From Cryphonectria parasitica EP155 (lineage: Eukaryota > Ascomycota > Sordariomycetes > Diaporthales > Cryphonectriaceae): a stretch of 64,000 nucleotides of DNA. Positions 1-10,340 of the stretch are shown piece by piece. The stretch lies in assembly GCF_011745365.1 (NCBI RefSeq), contig NW_024468914.1, forward strand, positions 2,564,001-2,628,000. The letters run 5' to 3'. Under the pieces are notes generated by a model, which did no database searches, was not told where the DNA came from, and saw nothing but the letters and a program-made list of their open reading frames with translations. Each line of letters begins with the position of its first letter. Position 1 is the first letter of the stretch. Made by a program: the position numbers and the translations under genes.

Positions 1-167
1 TATCACACGCGCAGCCGTCACAGAAGACGCAGCAGCCACCGCAATCGCACTGATCGCACCCAGTACAGCACGTGAGGTCGCAGTCCGGACCGCACCAAGC
101 CGTGTCGATACCTCCGCCTATCCCGGCCGAGTAGTCGAGTGCCTTCGGCGAGTCTAATGGGTATTCC
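1..167 (-). CDS. Cysteine-rich protein, partial (runs off left edge)
   Basis: An open minus-strand frame begins at an ATG at 167-165 and is still open at base 1, giving about 55 residues. After a short acidic/neutral leader (MEYPLDSPKALDYSAG) it becomes very cysteine-rich, with some 14 cysteines in the last 35 residues, arranged as CxxxC, CC, CxxC, CxC and CxxCC pairs mixed with Asp and Gly. Such spacing is typical of metal (zinc) binding. Several fungal C2H2 transcription factors carry Cys-rich N-termini of this sort, but no C2H2 finger is inside the window, so that is only a guess. The frame stays open for some distance upstream of this ATG, so the start could lie further up or be supplied by an exon. 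The frame and the cysteines are seen directly; the function is unknown. Confidence 0.5.
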
Positions 168-1726
168 ATCACGGGTGATGCGCTGGGTTGGATGTCGATT
201 GATTTTGTGGGGTCTGGGCTAGTCGGGCCTCCGCTGCCGAGTCCAAGATATTGTATACACATCGCGCTATGGCTCGTCTTATAAGAAAAAATATAATGTT
301 GAGCTGCGGGAGTTGTTTTGAATCGACTGCTTGGAAAGTATTTATGACGTTGGAAATTGTCGATTCGCCAGTATCAAAGAGCAATGATTTCAGTCGTTTA
401 GACCTTGTACTTGATCCGTCAAATCCGCATACATTTTCAGGAGACTTGAACAATAAGTAATCTTTACGAGAACTAACCATCGGCCGGCCCTCATCGCTAT
501 CGAATCCTCTGTTTCTTCTGTCTGTTTGACAAAACCCACCCCGCCAGGACATGGGGCGCGCGGCTGGAGAGTGTTGGATTTCCCTCTTCGGGTGAAGGAG
601 TCTGCACCGCCGCAATTGGGTCAAGTTGGGCCCGACTGAGCCCCCTCAATGAATGCGAAATAAGTTGGCTGGCTGATTGCTATGAAACGTTGCTCGGATG
701 GAATCAAGCGGAGGATCGTAGATCGCTCCGGTCAGGCTGCTGTTGCCAACCATGACCCATTTTCCTTCCTCCCGGGAGGCGGAGCACTTCTCTAGCAAAG
801 CTTTTTGTGCGAATTCGCCAAAGCAATGTACCAAGTTACTTCGTTTGATAAAGAACTGGGTGAATTTATTATCAAAGCGTAATCAACAAAATTCACCTTG
901 CGTTGCTCCACAGTCTAGGTGACTGGTCTGAGTACCTTGCAGTGATTCTCATATGATCATTCTTTGGGGGAATGTCCATCAAAGCTGTGTATACATGCGC
1001 TTTATTTATTTCGAAAAGATCAATCCAACTCTCTTTTCTTCCCAAATTCACCAGTAAATCAAGAGATTCAAGCTTTTTAACGTCCTCAACACTATTCCGA
1101 AGAAGTATCACTGTCCCATTGTGGCTCTATTCCAAATCTAGGGTAGGAAACGATGAGCGGTGTCAATGGCATAAAGTCAGGTATTCGTTCTGCGACTGCT
1201 TTCTTCCCGATCCGAAATCACAATTCAGAAGCCTTTGACCGTTAACCCATCCAACTACTTCGCCAAACCGCGTTCCCTCAGATTTCGACTTCGCTTGTTG
1301 CTTCCGCCTAGTCATCCAACGAGCACAGCACCGAGCCAACACCATTCATTCACCCACTATTTCAAAAGTAAGATGCCAACTAATAAGCTCTGAAGGCCCT
1401 CTTGCATGTCTGGCAGGTGCCTTGCTTTGCTGTGTCGGATCTTCTAGCCTGTTATTTCTCCAAGATCTGTACCTAGCGGGCACTGATTAGTGGATTCGTC
1501 ACTTGGTATGTTTGCGTCGTCCAGACTAAGTATCCGAGGCGTGCTGAGGGCTTCCACATAGACCTAGATCGCTTGAGGAAGCCTTCAAGCGCGACTGAAA
1601 GGCAAACACTGGCCTCGGCTTTCCAGAAATATTGGGAATCTCGGGTCAACAGCGCATGCTCGGCGAAGTCGCAGGATCGACGCGCGGGCATCCAAGACGC
1701 CAAGTTCCAGTGTTGCTCTTGCATTA
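168..1726. other. Intergenic region, no supported gene
   Basis: About 1.5 kb between the partial Cys-rich frame and the unknown gene ending at 1727. Only short, unrelated frames occur on both strands, and none has splice-supported continuity or a recognisable domain. The part near 600-170 is the likely 5' region of the Cys-rich gene. I see no repeats or RNA genes. Confidence 0.5.
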
Positions 1727-3496
1727 TCAGGCTGGCTCGTGGACTTGTGCAAAGTGAGCTTGCTCTGAAGTTCGGGGCACCAGTTCGACGAGGATTCGTG
1801 ACACAGCATCTTCGGTTTCTTGGGCAAATGCGGCACCTTTGTTGGCAAGGCTAGCTGACAGCGCTGGTACCCCACCATACTCAGATACCAGCGCAAGGTC
1901 TGTAGCTGTACATCCAGACTTGAGGCCGTACGGAGAATCAGCCTCGCCAGACACCTCTGGTCTCCTTGCAGGTGTGTAAATCTCTGATAGGCGGCTGCTC
2001 GTCTTTCTCCGGCGATATTTTCTGAGGGCGTGGAGTGCACCAGTGATATTGCCAGGAGGAATATCCACCGCAGGAACAAAAGAGCTCGACGGGTACCCAA
2101 AGGTGCCTTGAAGACTCGTGGGCATCTCCCTTGCTATCTTCAAGCTTGATTTGGGTATCCCAATGGTGTCTTCGCTGGACAGCAGGCTCTGTTTCCGCGA
2201 TACGCTCGACAAAGTCAAGTCCAACAATTTCCTACCTATGGATGTATCTATTGTCGAGCAAGGTGTTGTTTTCATCTTGGATGCTGCTTCAATCCGTATC
2301 ACTACTGCTTCAAGGTCAGACATGATAGTTCTGAGATCGGACATAGCCAAGGGATTGACAGCACTCTGGCTCGTATGGGCTTGCCCGGGGCGAGAAGAAT
2401 TCTCTTCCTCACACAAGAAAGGCATGTTGGAAAGGGTGTTTGATTCAGCAGAAAACCTAGAAACAGACGAAGAACGAGCATTCTGGCGTCCTTCTCGCGA
2501 ACTTGGCGTATTGTATGATGTACCGCATTGTGAGGGACAGCTTTCAAGGTGACGGCCAGAACGGTCTTCGACTTTGGATCTCCCACAGAGGCACTGGATC
2601 TACATGACATGTTAGCCACATTTTTCGTGCTGGTATAATGTTTGACGAGAACACATGGGGTTGAGGGTTCAAGTGATATCTGTTAGTTGTAATAAACGTA
2701 CTTCATATCGCGCTCTGGCGCGTGAGGACAATTCACCTGACTTGACAGGATAGCACACCACACTCGAGGTTCGAGAGAGATGTGTGTGCTCAGAATCTTT
2801 CCTGGAATCCAACGTCCCGAGAGCCGGCACAGTTTCGGTCATCACAACTTTGGCCTTTGAGTCTACCAGAAATGAGACTTCTGAGTTGTACAAGCGCCGG
2901 CCACGTCTTCCACCGCGTGACTTGCCCAGACGCAGGGCTTCGTCGATCGACCTGAGCCTTCGGTCTAACTCCCCCGACTCGCGATGTTCACGAGACGACG
3001 ATAGATTGATCGGTCCAGAGCAAGACTTTTCGAGCATCGCATTAGATACGCAGGTTGTGTAACCGTTGGTGTACCCCTTCAAAGGTGTCCGAGACTCATG
3101 CGAAGATGAGAAGTATCCGGGGAAGTAGTCCGTTGAAGATCCCTCTCGATGTATGGTCGCACTTGAAGTCGAGGCCACGTACAGCGTGAGGCCCGGCGGG
3201 CCGTATGTTTCTTGATGGTAGAGATCAACTGAATGGTGGCTTTTTGACAGTGTGTGCTTCAAAGGGACGCCGACACAGCCTCTCAGTAAGTGTATGGCTT
3301 CAATGCTGCGCATCTGAGCGCCATCACAAGTGTCTTTATGGGGTGAGTGGGACTCCGACTTTGTGCGACGAGCAATATGTAGGGGACCGTCGCAGAATAC
3401 AGAAGTCCTGTGGGTAAAGCCGTCAGATATCTGCAACGGTAGATGTACGTGCCGACTGTATTGTTGGTGATCACTTCGCAGCGTAAAGGGTATCAT
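1727..3496 (-). CDS. Hypothetical Ser/Arg-rich protein, two exons, possible ankyrin-like segment
   Basis: Two long frames join cleanly across one intron. Exon 1 is 3496-2702 and exon 2 is 2599-1727, giving 555 residues. The intron, 2701-2600 (102 nt), has a GTACGT donor, a GCTAAC branch site and an ATGTAG acceptor, and the join keeps the frame. Exon 1 is rich in Ser, His and Arg, with a basic stretch (GKSRGGRRGRR). Exon 2 opens with a small cysteine group (QCLCG). A segment around residues 498-528 (CTATDLALVSEYGG...) loosely resembles one ankyrin repeat, which is a suggestion rather than an assignment. The frame is also open upstream of the ATG at 3496 and a TTCCAG lies just upstream, so a further 5' exon is possible. 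I do not recognise the family. The splice evidence argues that this is a real gene; alternatively it is a fast-evolving or decaying member of an ankyrin family. Confidence 0.55.
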
Positions 3497-4020
3497 CTTG
3501 AATGATGTATGATTGATCCTCAGGCAGGACTGGAAGCCAGAAAGTCGTAATTACGGCCTCAGAGGTTCGACCGAATTCGTTACGGGAGAGACGCAATTAT
3601 ATCAGATAATAAAATTCCTAGAAGGAATATGGTTTCCTGGGTAGGTCTGCTGCCATAGAAATACCACCGTATATGGAGCAAAGAGAGCATTAAGAACCAA
3701 ACCAGGTGCAGAAGAGGGTTGGCGAAGGATGGGTGTAAGTAAACAAGAAGAACGTATGCATTGCGAACAATTCACATACTCAAGCAAGTACTTAGCCATT
3801 AGACCTCGGTGCTTCAATGTTCTAAGCCGCCTCTGCCAGGAGGTTTAAATCACACTGGAGACAGCGACTTGTTCTTTCCCAAATTGGAAGAAACCTCGAT
3901 GGCTACTCAAAGTACGTAAAAGTGAACCAGTTGTATGCAGCCCACTTGCCGCCGTTTAATATGTGGCAAATAGTAGAAGTACAATCCAGAGATACTATCG
4001 AACAATACCCGATACAGTTA
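3497..4020. other. Intergenic region / possible 5' part of the unknown gene
   Basis: About 520 bases between the unknown gene's first ATG and the stop of the ACAD gene. A 71-codon minus frame (3817-3602) could be an extra 5' exon of the unknown gene, but I found no convincing donor/acceptor pair. Otherwise nothing recognisable. Confidence 0.4.
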
Positions 4021-5909
4021 CTACAACTTCATCCCACCTAGCATTTTCGCAACCCTCATGCTCTGCCTCATACTCAGATCCAGCATGATCTCCTCACTGC
4101 CACCGGGAATGGCATACGCCCTGACGTCTCGATACAGCCTCTCGATCTTGCCGCCCTGCCCACCCCTCGAGTAGCTCAGACCGCCAAAGATCTGGCTGGC
4201 CTCCCTCGCGCAGAACTCGAACGTGACTGTGGACTGCGCCTTGAGGCCTGCGATCGGACCACCCAGCCGCAGCATGGCCTCGGTCTCGCCCATCTTCTCG
4301 CACTGGTAGAGAACGTTCTCAAGCCAGTTGTAGGACGCTTCGATCTGCCGCGCCATGTGGGCGAGCTTCAGGCGGATCACAGGATGCTCGATGAGCTTCT
4401 TGCCGAAAGTGCGGCGCTTGTTGGCGTACTTGACCGACTCCTCGAAGCAGACACGGGAGAAGCGCAAGCACTGGATGATGATACCCACACGCTCGTGGTT
4501 GAAGTTGGTCATAATGACTGTCGATATCTGTCAGTGGGAATTTCAAATGCTCGAGTTGTGTTGCGGCGGTTCGAAACTTTACCTCTGAAACCCTGGTTCT
4601 CCTTGCCCAGCAGGTTCTCGACAGGCACCTTCACGTCCTCGAAGGTGATGTACGTGGTACCACTAGACCACACACCCTGGCAGTCCATTCTCCTGGTCGA
4701 GACACCACCGTGCTCCCTCTCGATGAGCAACAAGCTCACGCCATTCATGCCTGGGCCGCCAGTACGCACCGCGGTGGTGAAGTAGTCGGCCCAGATGCCA
4801 TTGGTGATCCACTTCTTCTCGCCGTTGACGATGTAGTGCTTCCCATCTTCGCTCAGCTTGGCCTCACATGTCAGGTTGGCGACGTCGGAGCCAGCATCCG
4901 GCTCTGTGATGGCCAGGCAGATCCTCTTGTCACCATTCAGTATACCAGGCAGGATCCTGTCCTTCAAGCTCTTCTTGCCAAACTTGACCAGGGGCGGGCA
5001 GCCAATGCCGAAACCTCCGATGACGTTCCAGACGAAGCCGCCCGAGCCGACACGGGAGATCTCGTCTGTGATCAACAGCTCGTGGAACAAGTCCCATTGC
5101 TCGGCCGGGACGGACTTGATCGGGTTAGTGACGTAGTCCTTCTGGTATGCAGTACCCAAGAGGCCGGCGAGGTAGCCCCGTCGTCCCATTTCCTTATACA
5201 CAGAGGCCGGGACCTCTTTCTTCTCGTCCCACTCGGTGACATTGGGCTCGATCTCGTTCTCGACCCATTCGCGGACCTCGGCCCGGAGTGCAGCGTGGGA
5301 CTCGTTCCAGTAGGGCGAGTGGAACTACAAATAGATAATGGCAATCGTCAGCAATCTGTCGCTGGTTCTCCCTTGAATGCCAAAGAGGAAGAAAAGGACC
5401 TACACCCTGATACCAGTTCGGGTCGGAAAAGGGGATCTGGTCTCCAAACGGCTCCAGCGCCTCCGCCTCCTCGTTGCCCTTGGGCGTGACGGGCGTCTTT
5501 GCGGGTGACGTCTTAGGCGCGGCAACGGGCACAGGCTCTGCGGCGGGCTTGGCCTCGGCCTTGGGCTTGGAGTCGAGACTGCCAATCTGCAGTTGGCCCT
5601 TGTACTTCTTCAGAATGCCCTCGTTGTGGTATTTCCAGAACTGCTTCGAGGCGTCTTTGCCGGCAACCCTCTGCAGGATCTTCTTGCCACCTGCTCCCGG
5701 AAAAGATGTTGGTTAGAGACAGATCACGGCAGAGCCAGATGCCCTCTCATGTCTAGGATGGGACGGGTGGTGGGTGCGGTCTGGTAAATCTTGCCTGGGT
5801 GGTCATCCTGGAACTTTGTCACGTCGTAGACATCCTCATCGACGATAATCCAGAGAGAATCAGGCTTGTTATGCGACGAGACGTCGCTTGCACTAAACGT
5901 CTTAGACAT
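4021..5909 (-). CDS. Cytochrome b5-acyl-CoA dehydrogenase fusion protein
   Basis: Flavin-dependent acyl-CoA dehydrogenase, predicted to oxidise an acyl-CoA at the alpha-beta bond, fused to an N-terminal cytochrome b5 domain, an arrangement found in fungi. Exons are 5909-5795, 5690-5404, 5324-4583 and 4517-4021, giving 546 residues. Cytochrome b5 covers roughly residues 1-75, with haem ligands His37 in HPGG and His60 in WKYHN. An Ala/Pro/Lys linker follows, then the ACAD N-terminal helical, beta-barrel and C-terminal helical domains. The AITEPDAGSD signature is the flavin/substrate motif, and IPGGSEEIMLDL lies near the C-terminus. Intron 1 has a GC donor (CAG/GCAAGA); the join restores HPGG exactly, so the donor is well supported. 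Introns 2 (5403-5325) and 3 (4582-4518) are canonical. No mitochondrial presequence or clear C-terminal PTS1 is visible (it ends GGMKL), so location is open. Family assignment is firm; acyl-chain specificity cannot be read from sequence. Confidence 0.95.
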
Positions 5910-7288
5910 GGTGGATAACGATACAATAATCTACTCTTTAATGCTGAAATAAAATGTCTAGAGTCTCGCTCGTTTTCCAAGGCGATCAGAAAGTAAGAAA
6001 GGGGAAGGGGGGAGAAAGTAAAATGGTAAGAAGGGTGTCTTATCCTCACAATAGTAAGGAAGGCGGGTCGAAAAAAGGTAGTAGGTTTTATTTTGTCTAT
6101 GAAGAGAGGAGAAGGGTATAACAGCTCGGCTGGAAAGGTAACGGACTATCACATGCTTATTGGGAGACGAGACGGTCAGAAACGAGGACACGAGGACAAA
6201 TAATCCCTCCTGGTACTTTTCTTCAACACTAACGACCCACCCCCGTACGGGACCGAGTACCTATAATCTGGGGATTCGTGGGGAAACAAGAGCACCACCC
6301 ACAGCCTCCTCCTTCTGGAGCCGCTCTAGCGTCTTCTAATGCACACCGAAGTCTTAGCCTTGCACGATGGTAACTTTGTAGGATCCTAAGAGGTCATGTG
6401 GTGGCCTTCCTGGGAGGAAACACTGGGAGAAATGAAAATGGCAATAAGGTTTTTGGCATGTGATGATACCGCCGAAGCGGTGGACCCGGCCCCCCTTGTA
6501 TGAGCTGATGTCATCGAGGTCGTTGACCAATCACCATTGTGATGACTCCAGGCCAGGGGCCGCTTGAGGCAGATGCCGAGGCTCTTTCTTCCATTTGGAG
6601 GGAAATGAGACTGCGCTCGGCGACCGGCCGGTTTCTTTGTCACAGGGTACATACTCAGACGGTCCTGGCTTCCAGAATTGTCAGGTGTGGAATACTCGCT
6701 TGGAAGACGTGCTCCATACATAGTAGGCTATTCACCGGGGCCGTTGTCTCAGAGGCGCCAACGTGATGTGGCGTTACCAGGCGGCTGTTCAGGAGACGTA
6801 TGTGACGATGACTACACCACACCACCCCAGTGGTTTGCTTTGGGCTGGTCAACCATAGTATACTTGTGTGTCTGGTCTTTGAGCGGATATTCAAGTATAA
6901 TCGTCCCTAGGAGTTTATCACAGAACCCATCAGTTTCCAGAGGCATGCAGAGAAGGAAGTCTTTCAGATTGTCAGATTGGATAGTGGGTCCAGGAAACGC
7001 GCTCTTCTCCTTGGCTATGTGTATCTGTTCCGTTCCAGTAATGGTGCGCAGGTTGTGTACATAGCAGCGTTGTCACGACGTTGCATCACAAAGATTCTGC
7101 TTTCCCCCTTGCCTTGATCCCATTTTGCCCCGTGAACGCCGCAAAAACGCCATTGCCCTTGGGACTGTCCCTCGGTATCGGTGTGATAGTTGTAAAGCAG
7201 CAGACGTCTAACTGAAAGTCTTAGCTGGAAGAAAAAGAAGAACAAAAGGGAAAAGGGAAAGATTGATCGACCAAGAGCGCAAGGTAGA
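5910..7288. other. Intergenic: ACAD 5' region and FEN1 3' region
   Basis: About 1.4 kb upstream of the ACAD start and downstream of the FEN1 stop, both genes on the minus strand. The first 300 bases upstream of the ACAD ATG are purine-rich on the plus strand (pyrimidine-rich in the sense direction), as is common in fungal 5' leaders. A 128-codon plus frame at 6678-7064 has no recognisable features and is probably chance. Confidence 0.5.
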
Positions 7289-8650
7289 TCAGGCAGTGCC
7301 TCGGGGTTTCGCCTTTGCCTTCGCCTTCTCCTTCTTCTCGTCCTTTCGCTTCTTCTTTGCCTCCTCGTTCTTCTCTTCCAACTTTCGCTTGTGAGCCTTC
7401 TGCTCCTCTTCAGTCCTAGGAACTGGCTTGAAAAAGCCCTCCAGACGGCTTTGCTGCGCGTTCTTCAGATTCTTCTCCAATCGCACCGCACCTGACCGGA
7501 CACGATCCTCGGAGAACCCCTTTTCGTTGACCAAGAATTGCACCAGGCCGTCAACATCAGGCCTGTCCCACTTGAAGTCGCACATGGGGTCGTCGGCAGG
7601 TCGGACGTCGGGCTCGAAGAATAGGTCGCGTGCGTCGCGGTATGGCCAGTCGTCGGGCAGGGTATACTTACCCTTCTTATCGCTCTCGATAAACTCGACA
7701 ACCTTCTCGAGGCTGCCATGCTCGCGGATCAGCTTGAGGGCAGTGTGCGGTCCGATTTTGGGAATGGGGTCGAGATAGTCGCAGCCAAGGAGGATGCAGA
7801 GATCGACAAACTGCGAAAGGCCGAGTCAGCATGTCTGTTACCTTATCCTAACAGCACATACAGAGTTGAAGCGAAAACGTACCTGCTTGCGGTCCATGTT
7901 CAGGCCGTCCAGAACCTTATCGACGTGAATCTCTTGGATTGGCTCTTTGCGTTGCTCACTGAAGGTAAGGTGACGCAGAAGAATGGGGGTGTTGAAGCAG
8001 AGTGTGTCCATATCCTCACTAGCCGCAGCGTAGACCTTGCCAGCCCGGGCCAGGATGGCACATTGAGCTTCAGCCTCGGTGGGGGCAACCAGGTATGGTA
8101 CGCCCATGAGCTTCAGCAGGCGCTGACACTCGGCATTATGCTCCCTTGTGACGCGAACCGTCCGTCGCGAGAATTTCTCCACGTCCTCAGCTGTGCCCGT
8201 CTCTTTGGCCTCCTCCAGGCCCTCGGTGGCCTCCTGTTTGCGCTGGTATCGGCGGGCGAGCTCGCCGGACTTGAGTTTGGGAGGGGCGCCATCAAAGATA
8301 TAGAGGGGTTTGATGCCGTTATCTATCATACGCAGCGTACGGTAGAACATACCCATCAGGTGAGACGTGGTCTCGCCGGACTCGTTCATGAGCTGTTGGC
8401 CATCGGATCGCACTGCAATGAGGAAGGAGTAGATGCTCATGGATCTAAGAGAGGGTCAACAACAGCAGGCTCAGACACAAGCACAGCAGACGTACGCATC
8501 CTGGAAGCTATCAGCATAGACAACAGCTGCTGGGCAAGAATGCGGACTCACAATAGCGACCTTGCGGCCGAAATGGTTTTTGATCTCGCCCTCTTTGATC
8601 GCGTCGGGCGCCTCCTCCTTGATGATGGAGAAGAGCTGTTTTATACCCAT
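7289..8650 (-). CDS. FEN1: Flap endonuclease 1 (FEN1/Rad27)
   Basis: Structure-specific 5' flap endonuclease acting in Okazaki fragment maturation and long-patch base excision repair, in the nucleus with PCNA. Exons are 8650-8552, 8500-8496 (5 nt), 8444-7883 and 7810-7289, giving 395 residues, the usual family length. The N domain starts [15 protein letters not shown]. The metal-binding acidic residues are visible in [27 protein letters not shown] and GCDYLD. The C-terminus carries a PCNA-binding PIP box, QSRLEGFF, then a Lys/Glu-rich tail. The invariant VAIDASMSIY motif is only produced if a 5-base exon (GATGC) is spliced between two 51-nt introns (8551-8501 and 8495-8445). Both have good GT donors and branch sites (CTGAT, TTGAC). 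The third intron (7882-7811) is ordinary. ACGCG motifs upstream suggest MBF-type cell-cycle control. Confidence 0.98.
8496..8500 (-). other. FEN1: 5-nt coding microexon of FEN1
   Basis: Exon 2 of FEN1 is the five bases GATGC on the sense (minus) strand. It is flanked by a CTTCCAG acceptor and a GTACGT donor. With exon 3 beginning A-TCC-ATG it encodes Asp-Ala and completes Ser, restoring the conserved DASMSIY sequence that holds the first catalytic aspartate. Skipping it would shift the frame and lose that residue. Confidence 0.9.
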
Positions 8651-8805
8651 TTTCGCTATTAGACGTTGTGTCTGAGAGACTTCTTGATCCTTGTTCTGTC
8701 GGTCGCGAACTCTTTGCGTTTGTGAACGAGTTGCAGAGGCTAGAAGATGATGGTGCTGCCTAGTGATTGATCACTTTAGTGATGTCACCAAACTTTCTCC
8801 AAATC

Positions 8806-8837
8806 GACGCGCGCAGAAGGAAGGCGCGACGCGCCGC
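8806..8837. promoter_or_regulatory. MCB-like ACGCG pair upstream of FEN1
   Basis: Two GACGCGC-type motifs (ACGCG cores at 8807-8811 and 8829-8833) lie about 160-180 bases upstream of the FEN1 ATG, within a GCGCGACGCGCC-rich stretch. In yeasts, ACGCG(T) is the binding core of the G1/S factor MBF, which drives replication genes including the FEN1 orthologue. The motifs are seen; MBF control is inferred. Confidence 0.45.
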
Positions 8838-9020
8838 GCCGTTGAATTGAAGGAGCAGGGGTCGGTCAGTCACCTTTCAGTGGGGCATGATCACTTTTTC
8901 GACCGCGAGGCAAGAAGGGCCACGACGCAGCCTAAAATAAATAGAAAATGAAAAATCGGATTAAAACAGACTACAGAGTTTCCCAGGGAGATAAGGCTAC
9001 AAAACGAAGACAAAGCAAGC

Positions 9021-9026
9021 AAAAAA
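9021..9026 (-). terminator. RNA polymerase III terminator of tRNA-Glu
   Basis: A run of six T on the minus strand directly follows the tRNA 3' end. This is the expected Pol III stop signal. Confidence 0.8.
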
Positions 9027-9113
9027 CTCCGATACGGGGAATCGAACCCCGGGCGCCGCGGAGCATCAAGTGAACTTGAAAACGCGGAATGTTGGCCACT
9101 ACACCATATCGGA
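9027..9113 (-). tRNA. tRNA-Glu (UUC) with an intron of about 15 nt
   Basis: On the minus strand, a 7-bp acceptor stem (TCCGATA with TATCGGA), a D-arm with GGTGTAGTGGCC, a T-arm with GGTTCGATTCC and discriminator G form a full tRNA. The anticodon stem CCGCG/CGCGG encloses a loop that reads TTTTCA, then about 15 extra bases (AGTTCACTTGATGCT), then C. Taking those bases as an intron after position 37 leaves anticodon TTC, so tRNA-Glu. Length is 72 plus about 15 bases. A T6 terminator follows. The A and B boxes are internal. Confidence 0.93.
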
Positions 9114-10340
9114 TGTGCAATTGACATGTGACGAGGCACTGTTATTTATGTAGCTGGCCAACAAAGCCCCCTGGCAGCCAATAAGCTCGCTATTGTCACT
9201 ATGCAAGTATTTGGCCTCCAATCACGAAACTTGCTGGCATGTCGGCAGCTGAAAAAGCAGACTTCTTTCTTGGACATCTTTCTTCGCAGGAGGCTTCTGC
9301 TTTGATCGGTCCTGAACAGGCTCGGTATCCCTTTTGTTGTGGCTGCCGCGTTCTGAAGTCGAACACGCCGGTAGCACGCCATGGATTAGAGTTGGTCAAC
9401 ATCATAGATTGTTGAGCCTCGACCAGGTTTCCTGAAAACTCCGTCGAGCTCCATGGCTGGTCCATGGTGAATAGCCGTGTCTGTTGTGGTAGTGCGTTAG
9501 AGCGTAGCTTCGGCAATGGTCTGAAGTCACGACTTGGATGATAGTACTGGCTGATGATGTGATCCTATCGGGATCGATATCTGTGGCCTTCTAACTAGCA
9601 AAAGGAGATGTAACGACCTGAACAGCAAGGACGCTCGTAGGTGGTCAAAGAGGGACGGGACTCAAGCCCCCAGCATCCACAACAAAAAGGCTGGAACGCG
9701 TTGCGAGTTGTCTGAGTTACCAGAAGCAAAGCGGTGGGCGCTTCTGTTGAGGTCATAAGCACGAGTCGAGAAGGTCATATGTTGACAGGGAAGAAGGAAT
9801 CAAAGAGACAAGAGCCATGCGTGGGGCTTGAAAGAAGTATCGAATTTGACCGAATTTCATAGCAGTTATGTATGTTGCATCTACGGAGCGGGAAGTAGCG
9901 ACTTGGAAAGAAGGGTGGCAACAGCAGCAGGACTGGTGCGCATGCACATCTTCGCCTGAAATCCAAAGTACAGAAATCTGCCCATCGCCCTGTGTCGGTT
10001 GGCGCTCCTAACAGCATAAGAAAACCCCATCAGGGGAATATGGAGCAACATGGGCGGAGCGGAGGCCTAGTGTCGAGTACGCTCTGGGCCTTCTCCGAGA
10101 TGAAGACCAAAGCAAGCAAAGATAGTGAGGAGGGCAACAAGGGGGCTAGAGATGATTGTCGCACCTCTGCAATCTTGGTTATTTTTCATATGCTCATAAT
10201 AATCTTTTCTTCTGCTTTTGCCTTCCAAGATCGGGCCTCGTGTAATGCATAATTTACAGTTATAGCGTCACTACCACCTATGATTTCCACGTCTCCATGG
10301 CTGTCGCCGAACCATGCTGTCCCCATACAACTCCAGCACC
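9114..10340. other. Intergenic region between tRNA-Glu and RPN9
   Basis: About 1.2 kb. A 105-codon minus frame at 9199-9516 has ordinary composition but no recognisable domain or splice partners. Around 9660-9680 a sequence weakly resembles a tRNA T-arm but lacks a matching acceptor stem. Nothing else supported. Confidence 0.4.

Larger units (their letters stand above)
8651..9026. other. FEN1 promoter region
   Basis: 376 bases between the FEN1 start and the tRNA-Glu gene. It holds a CpG-rich patch with two ACGCG cores (listed separately) and no coding frame of note. Confidence 0.6.

Noticed and set aside
4710..5489. 259-codon plus-strand frame
   Set aside because: Antisense shadow of the ACAD exons. 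Composition mirrors the real protein.
7718..8662. 314-codon plus-strand frame
   Set aside because: Antisense to FEN1. It exists because GC-rich codons of the real gene leave the opposite strand open, and it has no domain of its own.
9640..9720. Possible second tRNA (GGGACTCAAGCCCCC resembles a T-arm)
   Set aside because: B box has two mismatches, and no matching acceptor stem or anticodon arm can be formed.
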